Translations under genes and position numbers: made by a program
Notes under the pieces: model-generated
What the model saw: only the letters and a program-made list of their open reading frames with translations
Told to the model about the DNA's origin: nothing
Database searches by the model: none
Assembly: GCA_024233865.1 (NCBI GenBank)
Contig: JACKPA010000001.1
Span: 186,001 to 250,000, forward strand
Direction of reading: 5' to 3'
DNA: 64,000 nt
From: Leptospiraceae bacterium
GTDB taxonomy: Bacteria; Spirochaetota; Leptospiria; Leptospirales; Leptospiraceae
In this document: piece by piece, positions 26,476 to 34,158 of the stretch
Layout: each line of letters begins with the position of its first letter
Position numbering within the stretch: position 1 is the first letter of the stretch

Positions 26476-27579
26476 ATGGAAAAGTCCAAACAAATTTTAT
26501 TCGAGCCTATAAAGTTAAAAAATCTTGAGCTTGCGAATCGCATAGTAATGGCTCCTATGACCCGCAATTTCTCCCCGAACTATATTCCGGGAGAAAATGT
26601 TGCTGAGTATTACAAAAAGAGAGCTGCCAATGACGTTGGTTTGATTATTACCGAAGGGACTACGATCAACCACAAAGCAGCCAATGGTTATCCTAACGTG
26701 CCTGCTTTCCATGGTGAAAAAGCTCTTGCCGGGTGGAAGAAAGTTGCAGAAGCCGTTCATTCCGTCGGCGGAAAGATTGCTCCGCAAATTTGGCATGTTG
26801 GTAACGTTAAGCGAGTTGGCGTAGAACCTAATCCTGAGATTCCAGGGTATGGACCAATGCAAATGGAAAGAAAAGGGAAGATAATCGGTGTTGCCATGAC
26901 AAAGGAAGATATTGATATGGTGGTAGCAGCTTATGCGCAAGCAGCCAAAGATTCCAAAGAAATCGGTTTTGATGCCGTTGAGATTCATGGTGCTCATGGA
27001 TATTTGATCGATCAGTTTTTTTGGGAAAAAACCAACCAACGCTCTGACGAATACGGAGGCTCATTTGAAAAGAGAATGCGTTTCGGATTAGAAGTCGTTG
27101 CAGCAGTTCGCAAGGCTGTAGGCGAAGATTTTCCGGTAATCTTTCGTTTTTCTCAATGGAAGCAGCAAGATTATGAAGCCAAACTTGCTCAAAATCCGGA
27201 AGAATTGGAACAGCTTTTAGTGCCATTATCTAATGCTGGAGTTGATATTTTTCATGCAAGTACCCGTCGTTTCTGGGAACCGGAATTTGAAGGCTCACAC
27301 CTAAATCTAGCCGGTTGGACAAAAAAAATTACGGGCAAACCGGTTATATCAGTGGGTAGCGTAGGTCTTGACATTCCTTTTACCTCCTCCTTTCGAGGTC
27401 AAGAAGCAACTTCTACCGATTTGTCTGAGTTGTACAAAAAACTAAAAGATAACGAATTTGATATGATAGCCATTGGTAGGTCGCTTATAGGTGATCCCGA
27501 ATTGGTAAAAAAACTTAAACAGGGTCGAGATTCGGAAATCAGAAATTTTTCTAAAGATGACTTAAAAACTCTTATTTAA
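26476..27579 (+). CDS. Old-yellow-enzyme family NADH:flavin oxidoreductase
   Basis: 367 aa. FMN-dependent TIM-barrel ene-reductase of the NemA type, acting on electrophilic alkenes and related toxic compounds in the cytosol. IVMAPMTRNF, the substrate-binding VEIHGAHGYLIDQFF (His-Gly-Ala-His), NQRSDEYGGS, and IAIGRSLIGDPELV near the C-terminus are all in place. GGAGAAAAT precedes ATG 26476. It is transcribed from a promoter overlapping a perfect palindromic operator, so it is probably induced by its substrates. Confidence 0.92.
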   Translation: MEKSKQILFEPIKLKNLELANRIVMAPMTRNFSPNYIPGENVAEYYKKRAANDVGLIITEGTTINHKAANGYPNVPAFHGEKALAGWKKVAEAVHSVGGKIAPQIWHVGNVKRVGVEPNPEIPGYGPMQMERKGKIIGVAMTKEDIDMVVAAYAQAAKDSKEIGFDAVEIHGAHGYLIDQFFWEKTNQRSDEYGGSFEKRMRFGLEVVAAVRKAVGEDFPVIFRFSQWKQQDYEAKLAQNPEELEQLLVPLSNAGVDIFHASTRRFWEPEFEGSHLNLAGWTKKITGKPVISVGSVGLDIPFTSSFRGQEATSTDLSELYKKLKDNEFDMIAIGRSLIGDPELVKKLKQGRDSEIRNFSKDDLKTLI

Positions 27580-27588
27580 TATAGAACT

Positions 27589-27687
27589 ATGAAAAAACTG
27601 GATATAGGTAATTCGGACTTTAAAAGCATCATCGAGAACAACAACTACTATGTTGACAAATCGCTTTTGATCCTTGTTTTTATTTAA
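27589..27687 (+). pseudogene. N-terminal stub of an AAA-ATPase-like/PD-(D/E)XK protein
   Basis: ATG 27589 opens 32 codons reading MKKLDIGNSDFKSII then NNYYVDKSLLI, ending at TAA 27685. This matches the conserved start of AAA-ATPase_like (DUF1703-type) proteins, which read KLPIGIQDF...YVDKTxLI and normally run to 500 residues or more. Everything after the first motif is gone. The stub sits in the 110 bp between the OYE gene and the lipoprotein gene and may be translated as a short peptide without function. Confidence 0.65.
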
Positions 27688-27689
27688 TT

Positions 27690-28244
27690 ATGAAATTTCT
27701 TTTTTATACAATATTAGGGTTTATTTTTATTCATTGCAGCTCGTTTTTTAAAGAACCAGGGCGACCGCCAAAAGTCAATGGAAAACCAATTAGTGATCAA
27801 TACCGATATGTTTACGTTCAGAATTTTTCCAATAATTCATATGCTCCCAGCCTTCATACGTCCTTGACTCAATTTGTAAAAAATGAGATAGATCGTCGTG
27901 GAAGGTTTATTCAAACAAGAGACAAATCAAAAGCAGCTTATCGAATTTATGGCAGAATTGAACACTATCAAAAAGTTGGTAATATATTGGACCTTGGCGA
28001 TCAAGAAATAAGTTCCGAAATTTTTGTAATTGTAAGGTTAGAAATCCAAGAAGCTGGTGGCGGAACTCTTGTTTTGGAAAGAGATGAAATTCCGGGTAGA
28101 GCCTATTTTTCCAATCAAATCGGGTACAGGGAATCGGAAGAGCAAGCACAAGCCAGAATGTTAGCAAATTTGGCAATTCGAATCGCAGAAGAAAGTGAAA
28201 ATGCTTGGTACTATCACGTCAAACATAAATATTATACCAAATAA
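27690..28244 (+). CDS. LptE-like LPS-assembly lipoprotein
   Basis: 184 aa. A short signal peptide ends in FIHC, giving lipid-bearing Cys16. The core YVYVQNFSNNSYAPSLHTSLTQFVKNEI followed by a beta-rich tail is the pattern of LptE-family outer-membrane lipoproteins, which plug the LptD barrel in LPS export. Identity is by pattern and moderately sure. lptD is not in the window; the LptF/G-type permease is at 7148. It precedes the fur-family regulator, which has its own promoter. Confidence 0.65.
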   Translation: MKFLFYTILGFIFIHCSSFFKEPGRPPKVNGKPISDQYRYVYVQNFSNNSYAPSLHTSLTQFVKNEIDRRGRFIQTRDKSKAAYRIYGRIEHYQKVGNILDLGDQEISSEIFVIVRLEIQEAGGGTLVLERDEIPGRAYFSNQIGYRESEEQAQARMLANLAIRIAEESENAWYYHVKHKYYTK

Positions 28245-28251
28245 AGATTTC

Positions 28252-28281
28252 TTGACCTAATTACTCTGTTTTAGGTACATT
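28252..28281 (+). promoter_or_regulatory. Probable sigma-70 promoter of the fur-family gene
   Basis: TTGACC (28252-28257) and TACATT (28276-28281) are separated by 18 bp. CCTAA and TTAGG flank the spacer as a short inverted repeat. The AGGAAGG ribosome site (28284-28290) and GTG start (28299) follow at the right distances. Confidence 0.5.
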
Positions 28282-28298
28282 ACAGGAAGGAATTTAAA

Positions 28299-28781
28299 GT
28301 GAATAAGACGGAAAGAAATGAGCGTGTTGAAGCTGAATTAAAGGTATTTTCTGATTTTTTGAGAAAAAAAGGACTCAAAATAACTTCTCAAAGGATGCTT
28401 GTTGCTGAAAAGATTTTTTCTACTCGGACGCATTTTACTGCGGATAGTTTGCTTGACGGTTTAAAAGATAGAAAGGACGAAATATCAAAGGCAACCATTT
28501 ATCGAATTTTAGGAATTATGGTTGAAGCCAATTTAATAGTTGAGCATAACTTCGGACAAGATTTTAAATATTACGAGCACATAGCAAGAGACGAGCATCA
28601 CGACCATATTATTTGTATTGATTGCAATCGTATTGTTGAATTTATAAACGAGGAAATAGAAGGTCTTCAAAAAGTGGTGACAAAAGAAAAAGGTTTTACC
28701 ATCAAAGAGCACCAGCTCAATATATTCGCTTCCTGCGTTCACAAACCTGAATGTGAACACTATAAAAAGCGTCATTCCTAA
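28299..28781 (+). CDS. Fur-family metal-responsive regulator
   Basis: 160 aa from GTG 28299, with a strong AGGAAGG site 8 bp upstream. A winged-helix DNA-binding domain (about residues 12-90, LKITSQRMLVAEKIF, SKATIYRILGIMVEANLI) precedes the dimerisation domain with HHDHIICIDCNRIVEF, carrying His residues and one CxxC-like site (IDC). CVHKPECEHY near the end supplies further Cys. The family covers Fur, PerR and Zur; the His/Cys pattern does not settle which. Its TAA overlaps the ATG of tgt by one base, so it is co-transcribed with a queuosine gene. Confidence 0.88.
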   Translation: MNKTERNERVEAELKVFSDFLRKKGLKITSQRMLVAEKIFSTRTHFTADSLLDGLKDRKDEISKATIYRILGIMVEANLIVEHNFGQDFKYYEHIARDEHHDHIICIDCNRIVEFINEEIEGLQKVVTKEKGFTIKEHQLNIFASCVHKPECEHYKKRHS

Positions 28782-29890
28782 TGCTAAAAATAAAAAACTA
28801 TTCCCAAAATAGCCTGGCAAGAACAGGTTATATAGACCTAAACGGAACGATTGTGCAAACTCCCGTATTTATGCCGGTCGGAACACGTGGTGCAATCAAG
28901 GCACTTTCCTTAGAAGACATAAAAGAAATTGGCTATAAGTTAATCCTCGCCAATACATACCATTTATACTTAAAACCAGGTGTCGAAATATTAGAAAGTT
29001 TCCATGGTTTAAAAAATTTTATGTCTTATAAAGATGCTTTGCTTACGGATAGCGGTGGTTTTCAAATTTTTAGTTTGAGCGGTTTGTTTCAATTTATGGA
29101 TTCGGGCGTAAAATTTCAGTCTCATATTGATGGTTCCAAACATGAATTTACACCGGAAAAAGTTTTGAACATTCAAAAAACAATTGGCTCGGACATAGCT
29201 ATGGTTTTGGATGATTGTCCGCCTTATGGAGCTGATAAAGAAAGATTAGCCGCATCCCTAAAAAGAACTCACCAATGGGCAAAAAAATCCATCGAATATG
29301 GAAAAAAAGAGCTAAGCAACCAAAAAATTTTTGGTATCGTCCAAGGTGGAACGGATATTGACCTACGAAAAAACTCTTTAGCTTTTCTCCAAGACTTGCC
29401 TTTTGATGGAATTGCTTTGGGAGGTTTGTCGGTCGGAGAACCAAGGGAACTATATGCAAAAGTTTTAAAAGAAATTGGTCCTTTTTTAGATTCAAAGAGA
29501 CCCAGATATTTAATGGGGGTTGGGACAGTTCCGGATATTTTGGAAGGAGTTAAAAACGGGATTGATATGTTTGATTGTGTTCTTCCTACGCGAAACGCCA
29601 GAAACGGACAAGTTTTTAGCTCCAAAGGAAAAATAAATTTAAAAAATGAGCAACACAAATATTCAGAAATTCCGATAGACCCTAAATGTGATTGCAAAGT
29701 GTGTAAAAATTACAGCCTGGGATATTTACGCCATTTGCACACCGTTGGAGAGTTACTTGGATACACTCTAAGCACTTATCATAATCTGTATTTCTATTTC
29801 CGGTTTATGCAAGATATGAGGCTCGCTATAGAAAATTCGAGTTTTCATGAGTTTTATAACGAGTGGATGTCTATTTATGGTCCGGTTTAA
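28781..29890 (+). CDS. tgt: Queuine tRNA-guanine transglycosylase
   Basis: 369 aa. Exchanges guanine-34 for preQ1 in tRNAs with GUN anticodons. LLTDSGGFQIFSL holds the catalytic acid Asp, MVLDDCPPYG and FGIVQGGTDIDLR the substrate pocket, and DMFDCVLPTRNARNGQ the nucleophilic Asp. The zinc site is CDCKVC with a downstream His in YLRHLH. Length is normal for the bacterial tRNA enzyme, so it is not the DNA-modifying DpdA paralogue. Coupled to the fur-family gene (TAATG). queE lies at 20782. Confidence 0.96.
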   Translation: MLKIKNYSQNSLARTGYIDLNGTIVQTPVFMPVGTRGAIKALSLEDIKEIGYKLILANTYHLYLKPGVEILESFHGLKNFMSYKDALLTDSGGFQIFSLSGLFQFMDSGVKFQSHIDGSKHEFTPEKVLNIQKTIGSDIAMVLDDCPPYGADKERLAASLKRTHQWAKKSIEYGKKELSNQKIFGIVQGGTDIDLRKNSLAFLQDLPFDGIALGGLSVGEPRELYAKVLKEIGPFLDSKRPRYLMGVGTVPDILEGVKNGIDMFDCVLPTRNARNGQVFSSKGKINLKNEQHKYSEIPIDPKCDCKVCKNYSLGYLRHLHTVGELLGYTLSTYHNLYFYFRFMQDMRLAIENSSFHEFYNEWMSIYGPV

Positions 29891-29898
29891 AATAAAGA

Positions 29899-30155
29899 TT
29901 CGCTTTACACCGGGCGGAATTCGAAAAGGAGCAAGCGGTTTTGACGTTTTTTTTGTCCATCCAAAAGTATTATCGAAGAACGAAAATATGATATTGAATA
30001 TCTTACAGTTACAGGTAAAAATTCTAGTACAAAATTGATGTTTTTGAATACTCTCTTACCTATAAAGAAAAAGACATTTTCAATGATAGCTATAAAATAA
30101 AACAAGTAATGACGAACGAAGAAGAGAAGCGAAAAGAAAAGGATGAATTCCAAAA
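29899..30155 (+). pseudogene. Mosaic scrap from the VOC gene and a lipoprotein gene
   Basis: Four blocks copied from elsewhere in this window are joined end to end. 29899-29967 matches 46144-46212 inside the VOC gene. 29966-30012 matches 39505-39551, 30011-30030 matches 39760-39779 and 30031-30155 matches 39917-40041, all inside the lipoprotein gene at 39313. Matching is nearly perfect, with a few substitutions, so the event is fairly recent. Frames are not maintained. The remaining DNA up to the Rpn copy 1 start (30156-30351) is AT-rich with one reverse-strand repeat module at 30245-30300. Confidence 0.85.
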
Positions 30156-30323
30156 GCATTTTTTCTTTTTAGAAACAAATTATATTTATCAATCATATAT
30201 TTCCATGTTGTTTCTTGAATATATGTATATTTTAAATAACTAGTTTCATCTTGTCAGTTCCTATTCCATGTTCCTTCGTTCCGATTACAGAGTTTTTTGT
30301 TTCATACAAAATTTTCCTTGCAA

Positions 30324-30350
30324 ATACAATACTATACATAAGTATTGTAT
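30324..30350 (+). promoter_or_regulatory. Start-codon hairpin of Rpn copy 1
   Basis: ATACAATACT (30324-30333) and AGTATTGTAT (30341-30350) form a perfect 10-bp stem with a 7-nt loop, ending one base before the ATG at 30352. No Shine-Dalgarno sequence is visible. The hairpin would occupy the ribosome landing site. A version with two mismatches precedes copy 3 (32954-32980). Confidence 0.6.
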
Positions 30351-30351
30351 C

Positions 30352-31248
30352 ATGCCTTTTCTCAAACTCACATCCGATTTCCTCTTCAAAACGCTATTTT
30401 CACAAAATCCCGATTTGCTCGCTTATCTCGTCAATTCCGCTTTGGGTAAAGCGCAAGTCTCCTCTGTCAAAATCATCAATCCGGCAATTCCAAAGGAAAT
30501 ACTTTCTGATAAATTATCTGTCCTCGACATCAAGGCAAAAGATCAGTATAACAACATCTTTCATATCGAGATGCAAGCTTCTCCACAGGATTTTTATACC
30601 AAGAGAGCCATCTACTATTGGGCAAAACTCTATTTCAGACAATTAAACCAAGGTAATCTCTATTCCGATTTGAAGAAAGTCTATTCAATCAGTTTCCTCA
30701 ATTTTTCCGGTATTCCTCACAGTAAACGGTATCATTTTACATTTTTAACTTTGGATAAATATGATCCGAAAATACGATTGACAGATGATTTTGAAGTTCA
30801 TATTCTTGAAATACCTAGGTTCAAGAAGACGTTGGAAGAGCTTGAGAGTTCTTTGGATAGGTGGTTGTATGTAATCAAGAGAAGCAGCAGACTAAAGGAG
30901 AAAGAAATGGAAGCAATAATAGAAAAGAATCCGATAATGGAAAAGACGTTTAGCGAGTTGGAGAGAATATCCATGGATGAGAAGACTCGCGAGTTGTATG
31001 AAATGCGTGAAATCGGTTTGCATGATTACAATACAAATATCCAGTCCGCTTTTGAAAGGGGTGAAAAAAGAGGGATTCGAAAAGGTCAAAAACGAGAACA
31101 TAAAAGAACTATCCGTAATACAGCAATTAAACTGAGAAGTTCCGGCATGAGTCTTGAGTTCATGTCCCAGATAACAGAGTTGTCTATTCCCTGGCTCAAG
31201 AAGTTCTTTGAAAAGATCGAGAAATCAAGTTCAAAGAATGGTGCTTGA
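30352..31248 (+). CDS. Rpn-family PD-(D/E)XK nuclease/transposase-like protein, copy 1
   Basis: 298 aa from ATG 30352 (MPFLKLTSDFLFKTLF). The PD-(D/E)XK core shows KLSVLDIKAKD (Asp) and IFHIEMQAS (Glu-x-Gln) with a normal N-terminal fold, so it is probably an active Rpn/PDDEXK_2 protein; these are recombination-promoting nucleases scattered in many genomes. The C-terminal region (MEKTFSELERISMDEKTRELYEMREIG) is helical and ends in a basic stretch with one GEKRG unit and a closing helix (IPWLKKFFEKIEK). Nearly identical to copy 3 at 32983. Start is set by homology between copies. Confidence 0.85.
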   Translation: MPFLKLTSDFLFKTLFSQNPDLLAYLVNSALGKAQVSSVKIINPAIPKEILSDKLSVLDIKAKDQYNNIFHIEMQASPQDFYTKRAIYYWAKLYFRQLNQGNLYSDLKKVYSISFLNFSGIPHSKRYHFTFLTLDKYDPKIRLTDDFEVHILEIPRFKKTLEELESSLDRWLYVIKRSSRLKEKEMEAIIEKNPIMEKTFSELERISMDEKTRELYEMREIGLHDYNTNIQSAFERGEKRGIRKGQKREHKRTIRNTAIKLRSSGMSLEFMSQITELSIPWLKKFFEKIEKSSSKNGA

Positions 31249-31275
31249 CGCAAGCATCTATACACTTATGCTCTT

Positions 31276-31600
31276 GGAAGCATTCGAGATACATTTTTCT
31301 CCTTTCTTGCCATAGCCAGCTCCGATTCCCTGCTCCTTCATTCCGATTGCGGAATTTTTCCATCTGTGTTCGACTCTCTTTCCACCAGTGTTTCTTGTAT
31401 TTTCAGCATGAACTGAGCTTTTTACTCCATTCACGGTACGTTTTACACCAAAGTTTCTATACTGTAGTCCAACGTTCCTGTATTTTGCTCCAATGGCGGT
31501 GTTATCATGCTCCATTCGAGCTGCTATTTTATTCAATCGCGATGTGTAATTTGCTCCGATGTTCCTGTTTTTTGCTCCAAACGAGGGGTTTTTGATACCT
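31276..31600 (-). repeat. 21-nt periodic array on the reverse strand
   Basis: Between Rpn copy 1 and the next genes, five back-to-back 21-nt units (31389-31493) begin TTGG or ATGG/ATGC and resemble TTGGAGCAAAATACAGGAA. More degenerate units continue on both sides. Read on the reverse strand they give heptapeptides IGAKYRN, VGLQYRN, FGVKRTV, NGVKSSV, HAENTRN, TGGKRVE in one open frame with no convincing start. Related modules lie at 30245-30300, 32813-32935 and 33925-34125, beside the other Rpn copies. I treat it as a repeat, not a gene. Confidence 0.6.
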
Positions 31601-31687
31601 GCGATGGTGACATTTCTAGCTTGAGAGGGATTCTGAAATTCAAATATTAATGTTGAATAAATATAGATTAGTTACGAATTTGTAATT

Positions 31688-32053
31688 ATGGATTCTGAGG
31701 ATTTTCAACACAGGGGTAGAATTCAAGCACAGGGAGATGGTTTAGAAGAATCTGTTTCTTGGTCGCAAGATTTGCCTATTACGGCAAAAGATTCTTTGGA
31801 ATTATTGGAGGAATTGAAAAATAAGATTCCTAAACATGAACTTAAACGTAGAAAGCAAGCATTTGACAAAGCAGAAAAATTTGTTTTGCGAGTAGAAGAA
31901 AATAATGGAGTTGACGCTCCTGTTAGTAAAACATTTAAAATCAAAGACACGAAAGATGTTAGAGTAGATATCGAGGTAATTAAAGGAAAAGCATTTATTT
32001 CTTCAATCATTATCATTTTTGTATCAATATCATTATGGATTTATTTATCATGA
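31688..32053 (+). CDS. Small protein with C-terminal membrane anchor
   Basis: 121 aa, not assigned. The N-terminus reads FQHRGRIQAQGDGLEESVSW, followed by a helical charged region and NNGVDAPVSKTFKIKD. A single C-terminal hydrophobic helix (about residues 101-120, AFISSIIIIFVSISLWIYL) would anchor it in the membrane. Its TGA overlaps the ATG of the next gene (ATGA at 32050). The pair occupies the place where the 5' part of Rpn copy 2 should be, so it arrived by insertion or recombination. Effector/immunity or toxin/antitoxin pairs have this layout, but no motif supports it. Confidence 0.6.
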   Translation: MDSEDFQHRGRIQAQGDGLEESVSWSQDLPITAKDSLELLEELKNKIPKHELKRRKQAFDKAEKFVLRVEENNGVDAPVSKTFKIKDTKDVRVDIEVIKGKAFISSIIIIFVSISLWIYLS

Positions 32054-32472
32054 GACCTTTGTTTATAAATTTTTTAAATGACAAAAGAACTTACCAAGTG
32101 AATCAGAAATTCTGGAAATTGGCTATTTGTAAATTAGCTTCAAAACTAAATGGTAAACATTTTTTCTATAACGATAATTTTGTAAATGGAGAATCCTTTT
32201 TAGATGGTAATCCGATATATAGTATTTATTATAACGATTTAAAGAAATCAGTCCGTATTATTCAAGAGGAATTCGAAGGTGACAAGTTAAGGATTTCTGC
32301 TTGGCTTGAGAAAAAGGAACTTGCTAATCAAGAGATGTATGATGAACTCGTTATTGACTTGGAATTGTCAGTTGAATCTAAAAAGCTAGCATTAGACTTG
32401 ATTGAAAATTGGATATTGAAAGATGCAATTCCAACAAACATGGAAGAGTATATTCAGAATTTAGTTGCGTAG
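32050..32472 (+). CDS. Hypothetical protein, second gene of inserted pair
   Basis: 140 aa from ATG 32050, overlapping the previous stop by 4 bp, so the two are co-translated. Soluble, no signal peptide, no recognised domain. Aromatic and charged residues alternate (FWKLAICKLASKLNGKHFFY, SIYYNDLKKSVRII), suggesting a compact alpha/beta fold. It ends 5 bp before the truncated Rpn copy 2 begins. The function cannot be told from sequence. Confidence 0.55.
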   Translation: MRPLFINFLNDKRTYQVNQKFWKLAICKLASKLNGKHFFYNDNFVNGESFLDGNPIYSIYYNDLKKSVRIIQEEFEGDKLRISAWLEKKELANQEMYDELVIDLELSVESKKLALDLIENWILKDAIPTNMEEYIQNLVA

Positions 32473-32476
32473 TTTT

Positions 32477-32812
32477 ATAATGGAAAAGACGTTTAGCGAA
32501 TTGGAAAAATTATCCATGGATGAGAAGACTCTGGAGTTGTATGAGATGCGTGAAATCGGTTTGCATGATTACAATACAAATATCCAATCCGCTTTTGAAA
32601 AGGGCGAGAAGAAGGGAGAAAAAAGAGGAATTGAGAAAGAATCCAAACAAAGCAAACGGAGAGATCACAAAAAAGACATTAGGACAGCAATCAAGCTGAG
32701 AAGTTCCAGCATGAGTCTTGAGTTCATATCCCAGATAACAGAGTTGCCTATTCCCTGGCTCAAAAGATTCTTTGATAGGCTCGAAAAAGCTAGTTCAAAG
32801 AATGGTGCTTGA
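32477..32812 (+). pseudogene. Rpn-family nuclease, copy 2, C-terminal fragment
   Basis: Similarity to copies 1 and 3 begins abruptly at ATAATGGAAAAGACG (32477) and runs to the common end KASSKNGA. The whole PD-(D/E)XK core is absent, so the fragment cannot cut DNA. An internal ATG (32480) could still express the helical, basic C-terminal domain (about 110 aa), which has two GEKKG units. It directly follows the inserted two-gene pair. Confidence 0.8.
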
Positions 32813-32953
32813 CGCAAGCATCAAGCATCTACACTGATTCCCTTGGATGCAATCAAGATGCATTTTTCCACTTTCTTGCCATTGCCAGTTCCGATTCCCT
32901 GCTCCTTGATTCCGATTGTATAGCTTTTTGTTTCATACAAAATTTTCCTTGCA

Positions 32954-32980
32954 AATAAAACACTATACATAAGTATTGTA
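32954..32980 (+). promoter_or_regulatory. Start-codon hairpin of Rpn copy 3
   Basis: Same element as at 30324 with two mismatches in the left arm (ATAAAACACT against AGTATTGTAT, loop ATACATA), ending two bases before ATG 32983. No Shine-Dalgarno sequence is visible. Confidence 0.45.
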
Positions 32981-32982
32981 TT

Positions 32983-33924
32983 ATGCCTTTTCTCAAGCTT
33001 ACATCTGATTTCCTCTTCAAAACGCTATTTTCACAAAATCCCGATTTGCTCACTTATCTCGTTAATTCCACTTTGGGTGAAGAGCAAGTCTCCTCTGTCA
33101 AAACCATCAATCCGGCAATTCCAAAGGAAATACTTTCTGATAAATTATCTGTTCTCGACATCAAGGCAAAAGATCAGTATAACAACATCTTTCATATCGA
33201 GATGCAAGCTTCTCCACAGAATTTTTATCCCAAAAGAGCCATCTACTACTGGGCAAAACTCTATTTCAGACAATTAAACCAAGGTAATCTTTATTCCGAT
33301 TTGAAGAAAGTCTATTCAATCAGTTTCCTCAATTTTTCCGGTATTCCTCACAGTAAACGGTATCATTTTACATTTTTAACTTTGGATAAATATGATCCGA
33401 AAATACGATTGACAGATGATTTTGAAGTTCATATTCTTGAAATACCTAGGTTCAAGAAGAAGTTGGAAGAGCTTGAGAGTTCTTTGGATACGTGGTTGTA
33501 TGTAATCAAGAGAAGCAGTAAACTAAAGGAGAAAGAAATGAAAGCAATAATAGAGAAAAACCCGATAATGGAAAAGACGTTTAGCGAGTTGGAGAGAATA
33601 TCCATGGATGAGAAGACTCGTGAGTTGTATGAGATGCGTGAAATTGGTTTGCATGATTACAATACAAACATCCAGTCCGCTTTTGAAAGGGGTGAAAAGA
33701 AGGGAGAAAAGAAGGGAGAAAAGAAAGGGGAAGAAAGAGGGATTAAAAAAGAATCCAGAAAAAGTAAAAGGCGAGAGCACAAAAAAGACATCAGGACTGC
33801 AATCAAACTGAGAAGTTCCGGCATGAGTCTTGAGTTCATATCCCAGATAACAGAGTTGCCTATTCCCTGGCTCAAAAGATTCTTTGAAAGGATTGAGAAA
33901 GCAAGTTCAAAAAATGGTGCTTGA
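32983..33924 (+). CDS. Rpn-family PD-(D/E)XK nuclease/transposase-like protein, copy 3
   Basis: 313 aa. Same core as copy 1 (KLSVLDIKAKD, IFHIEMQAS), with only scattered changes. The linker before the last helix is longer: four tandem 12-bp units (33691-33738, GGAGAAAAGAAG-like) encode GEKKGEKKGEKKGEER, against two units in copy 2 and one in copy 1. The family is known for horizontally moving, recombination-promoting nucleases. Flanking DNA on both sides is duplicated with that of copy 1, so the whole unit was copied in tandem. Confidence 0.87.
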   Translation: MPFLKLTSDFLFKTLFSQNPDLLTYLVNSTLGEEQVSSVKTINPAIPKEILSDKLSVLDIKAKDQYNNIFHIEMQASPQNFYPKRAIYYWAKLYFRQLNQGNLYSDLKKVYSISFLNFSGIPHSKRYHFTFLTLDKYDPKIRLTDDFEVHILEIPRFKKKLEELESSLDTWLYVIKRSSKLKEKEMKAIIEKNPIMEKTFSELERISMDEKTRELYEMREIGLHDYNTNIQSAFERGEKKGEKKGEKKGEERGIKKESRKSKRREHKKDIRTAIKLRSSGMSLEFISQITELPIPWLKRFFERIEKASSKNGA

Positions 33925-34125
33925 AGTAAGCATCTACACTGATTCCCTTGGATGCAATCAAGATGCATTTTTCCACTTTCTTGTCATTACCAGCTCCGAT
34001 TCCCTGTTCCTTCATTCCGATTGCGGAGTTTTTTCATCCGAGCTTGGCTCTCTTTCCACCAGCTTTGCTTGTATTTTCAGCATGAACTGAGCTTTTTACT
34101 CCATTCACGGTACACGTTTTATAGG
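33925..34125 (-). repeat. Copy of the reverse-strand repeat module after Rpn copy 3
   Basis: Closely matches 31249-31440 after Rpn copy 1 (for example CAGCATGAACTGAGCTTTTT occurs in both) and partly 32813-32935. The reverse-strand frame that is open at copy 1 is broken here by a TGA, which argues against coding. Confidence 0.65.
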
Positions 34126-34158
34126 AATGTTCTTATTATTTGCTCGATTCAAGGGTTT

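Noticed and set aside
31258..31536. 92-aa reverse-strand frame with heptapeptides as a gene
   Set aside because: There is no ribosome site, the open frame extends far upstream without a start, and the homologous module at 33925-34125 has an in-frame stop.
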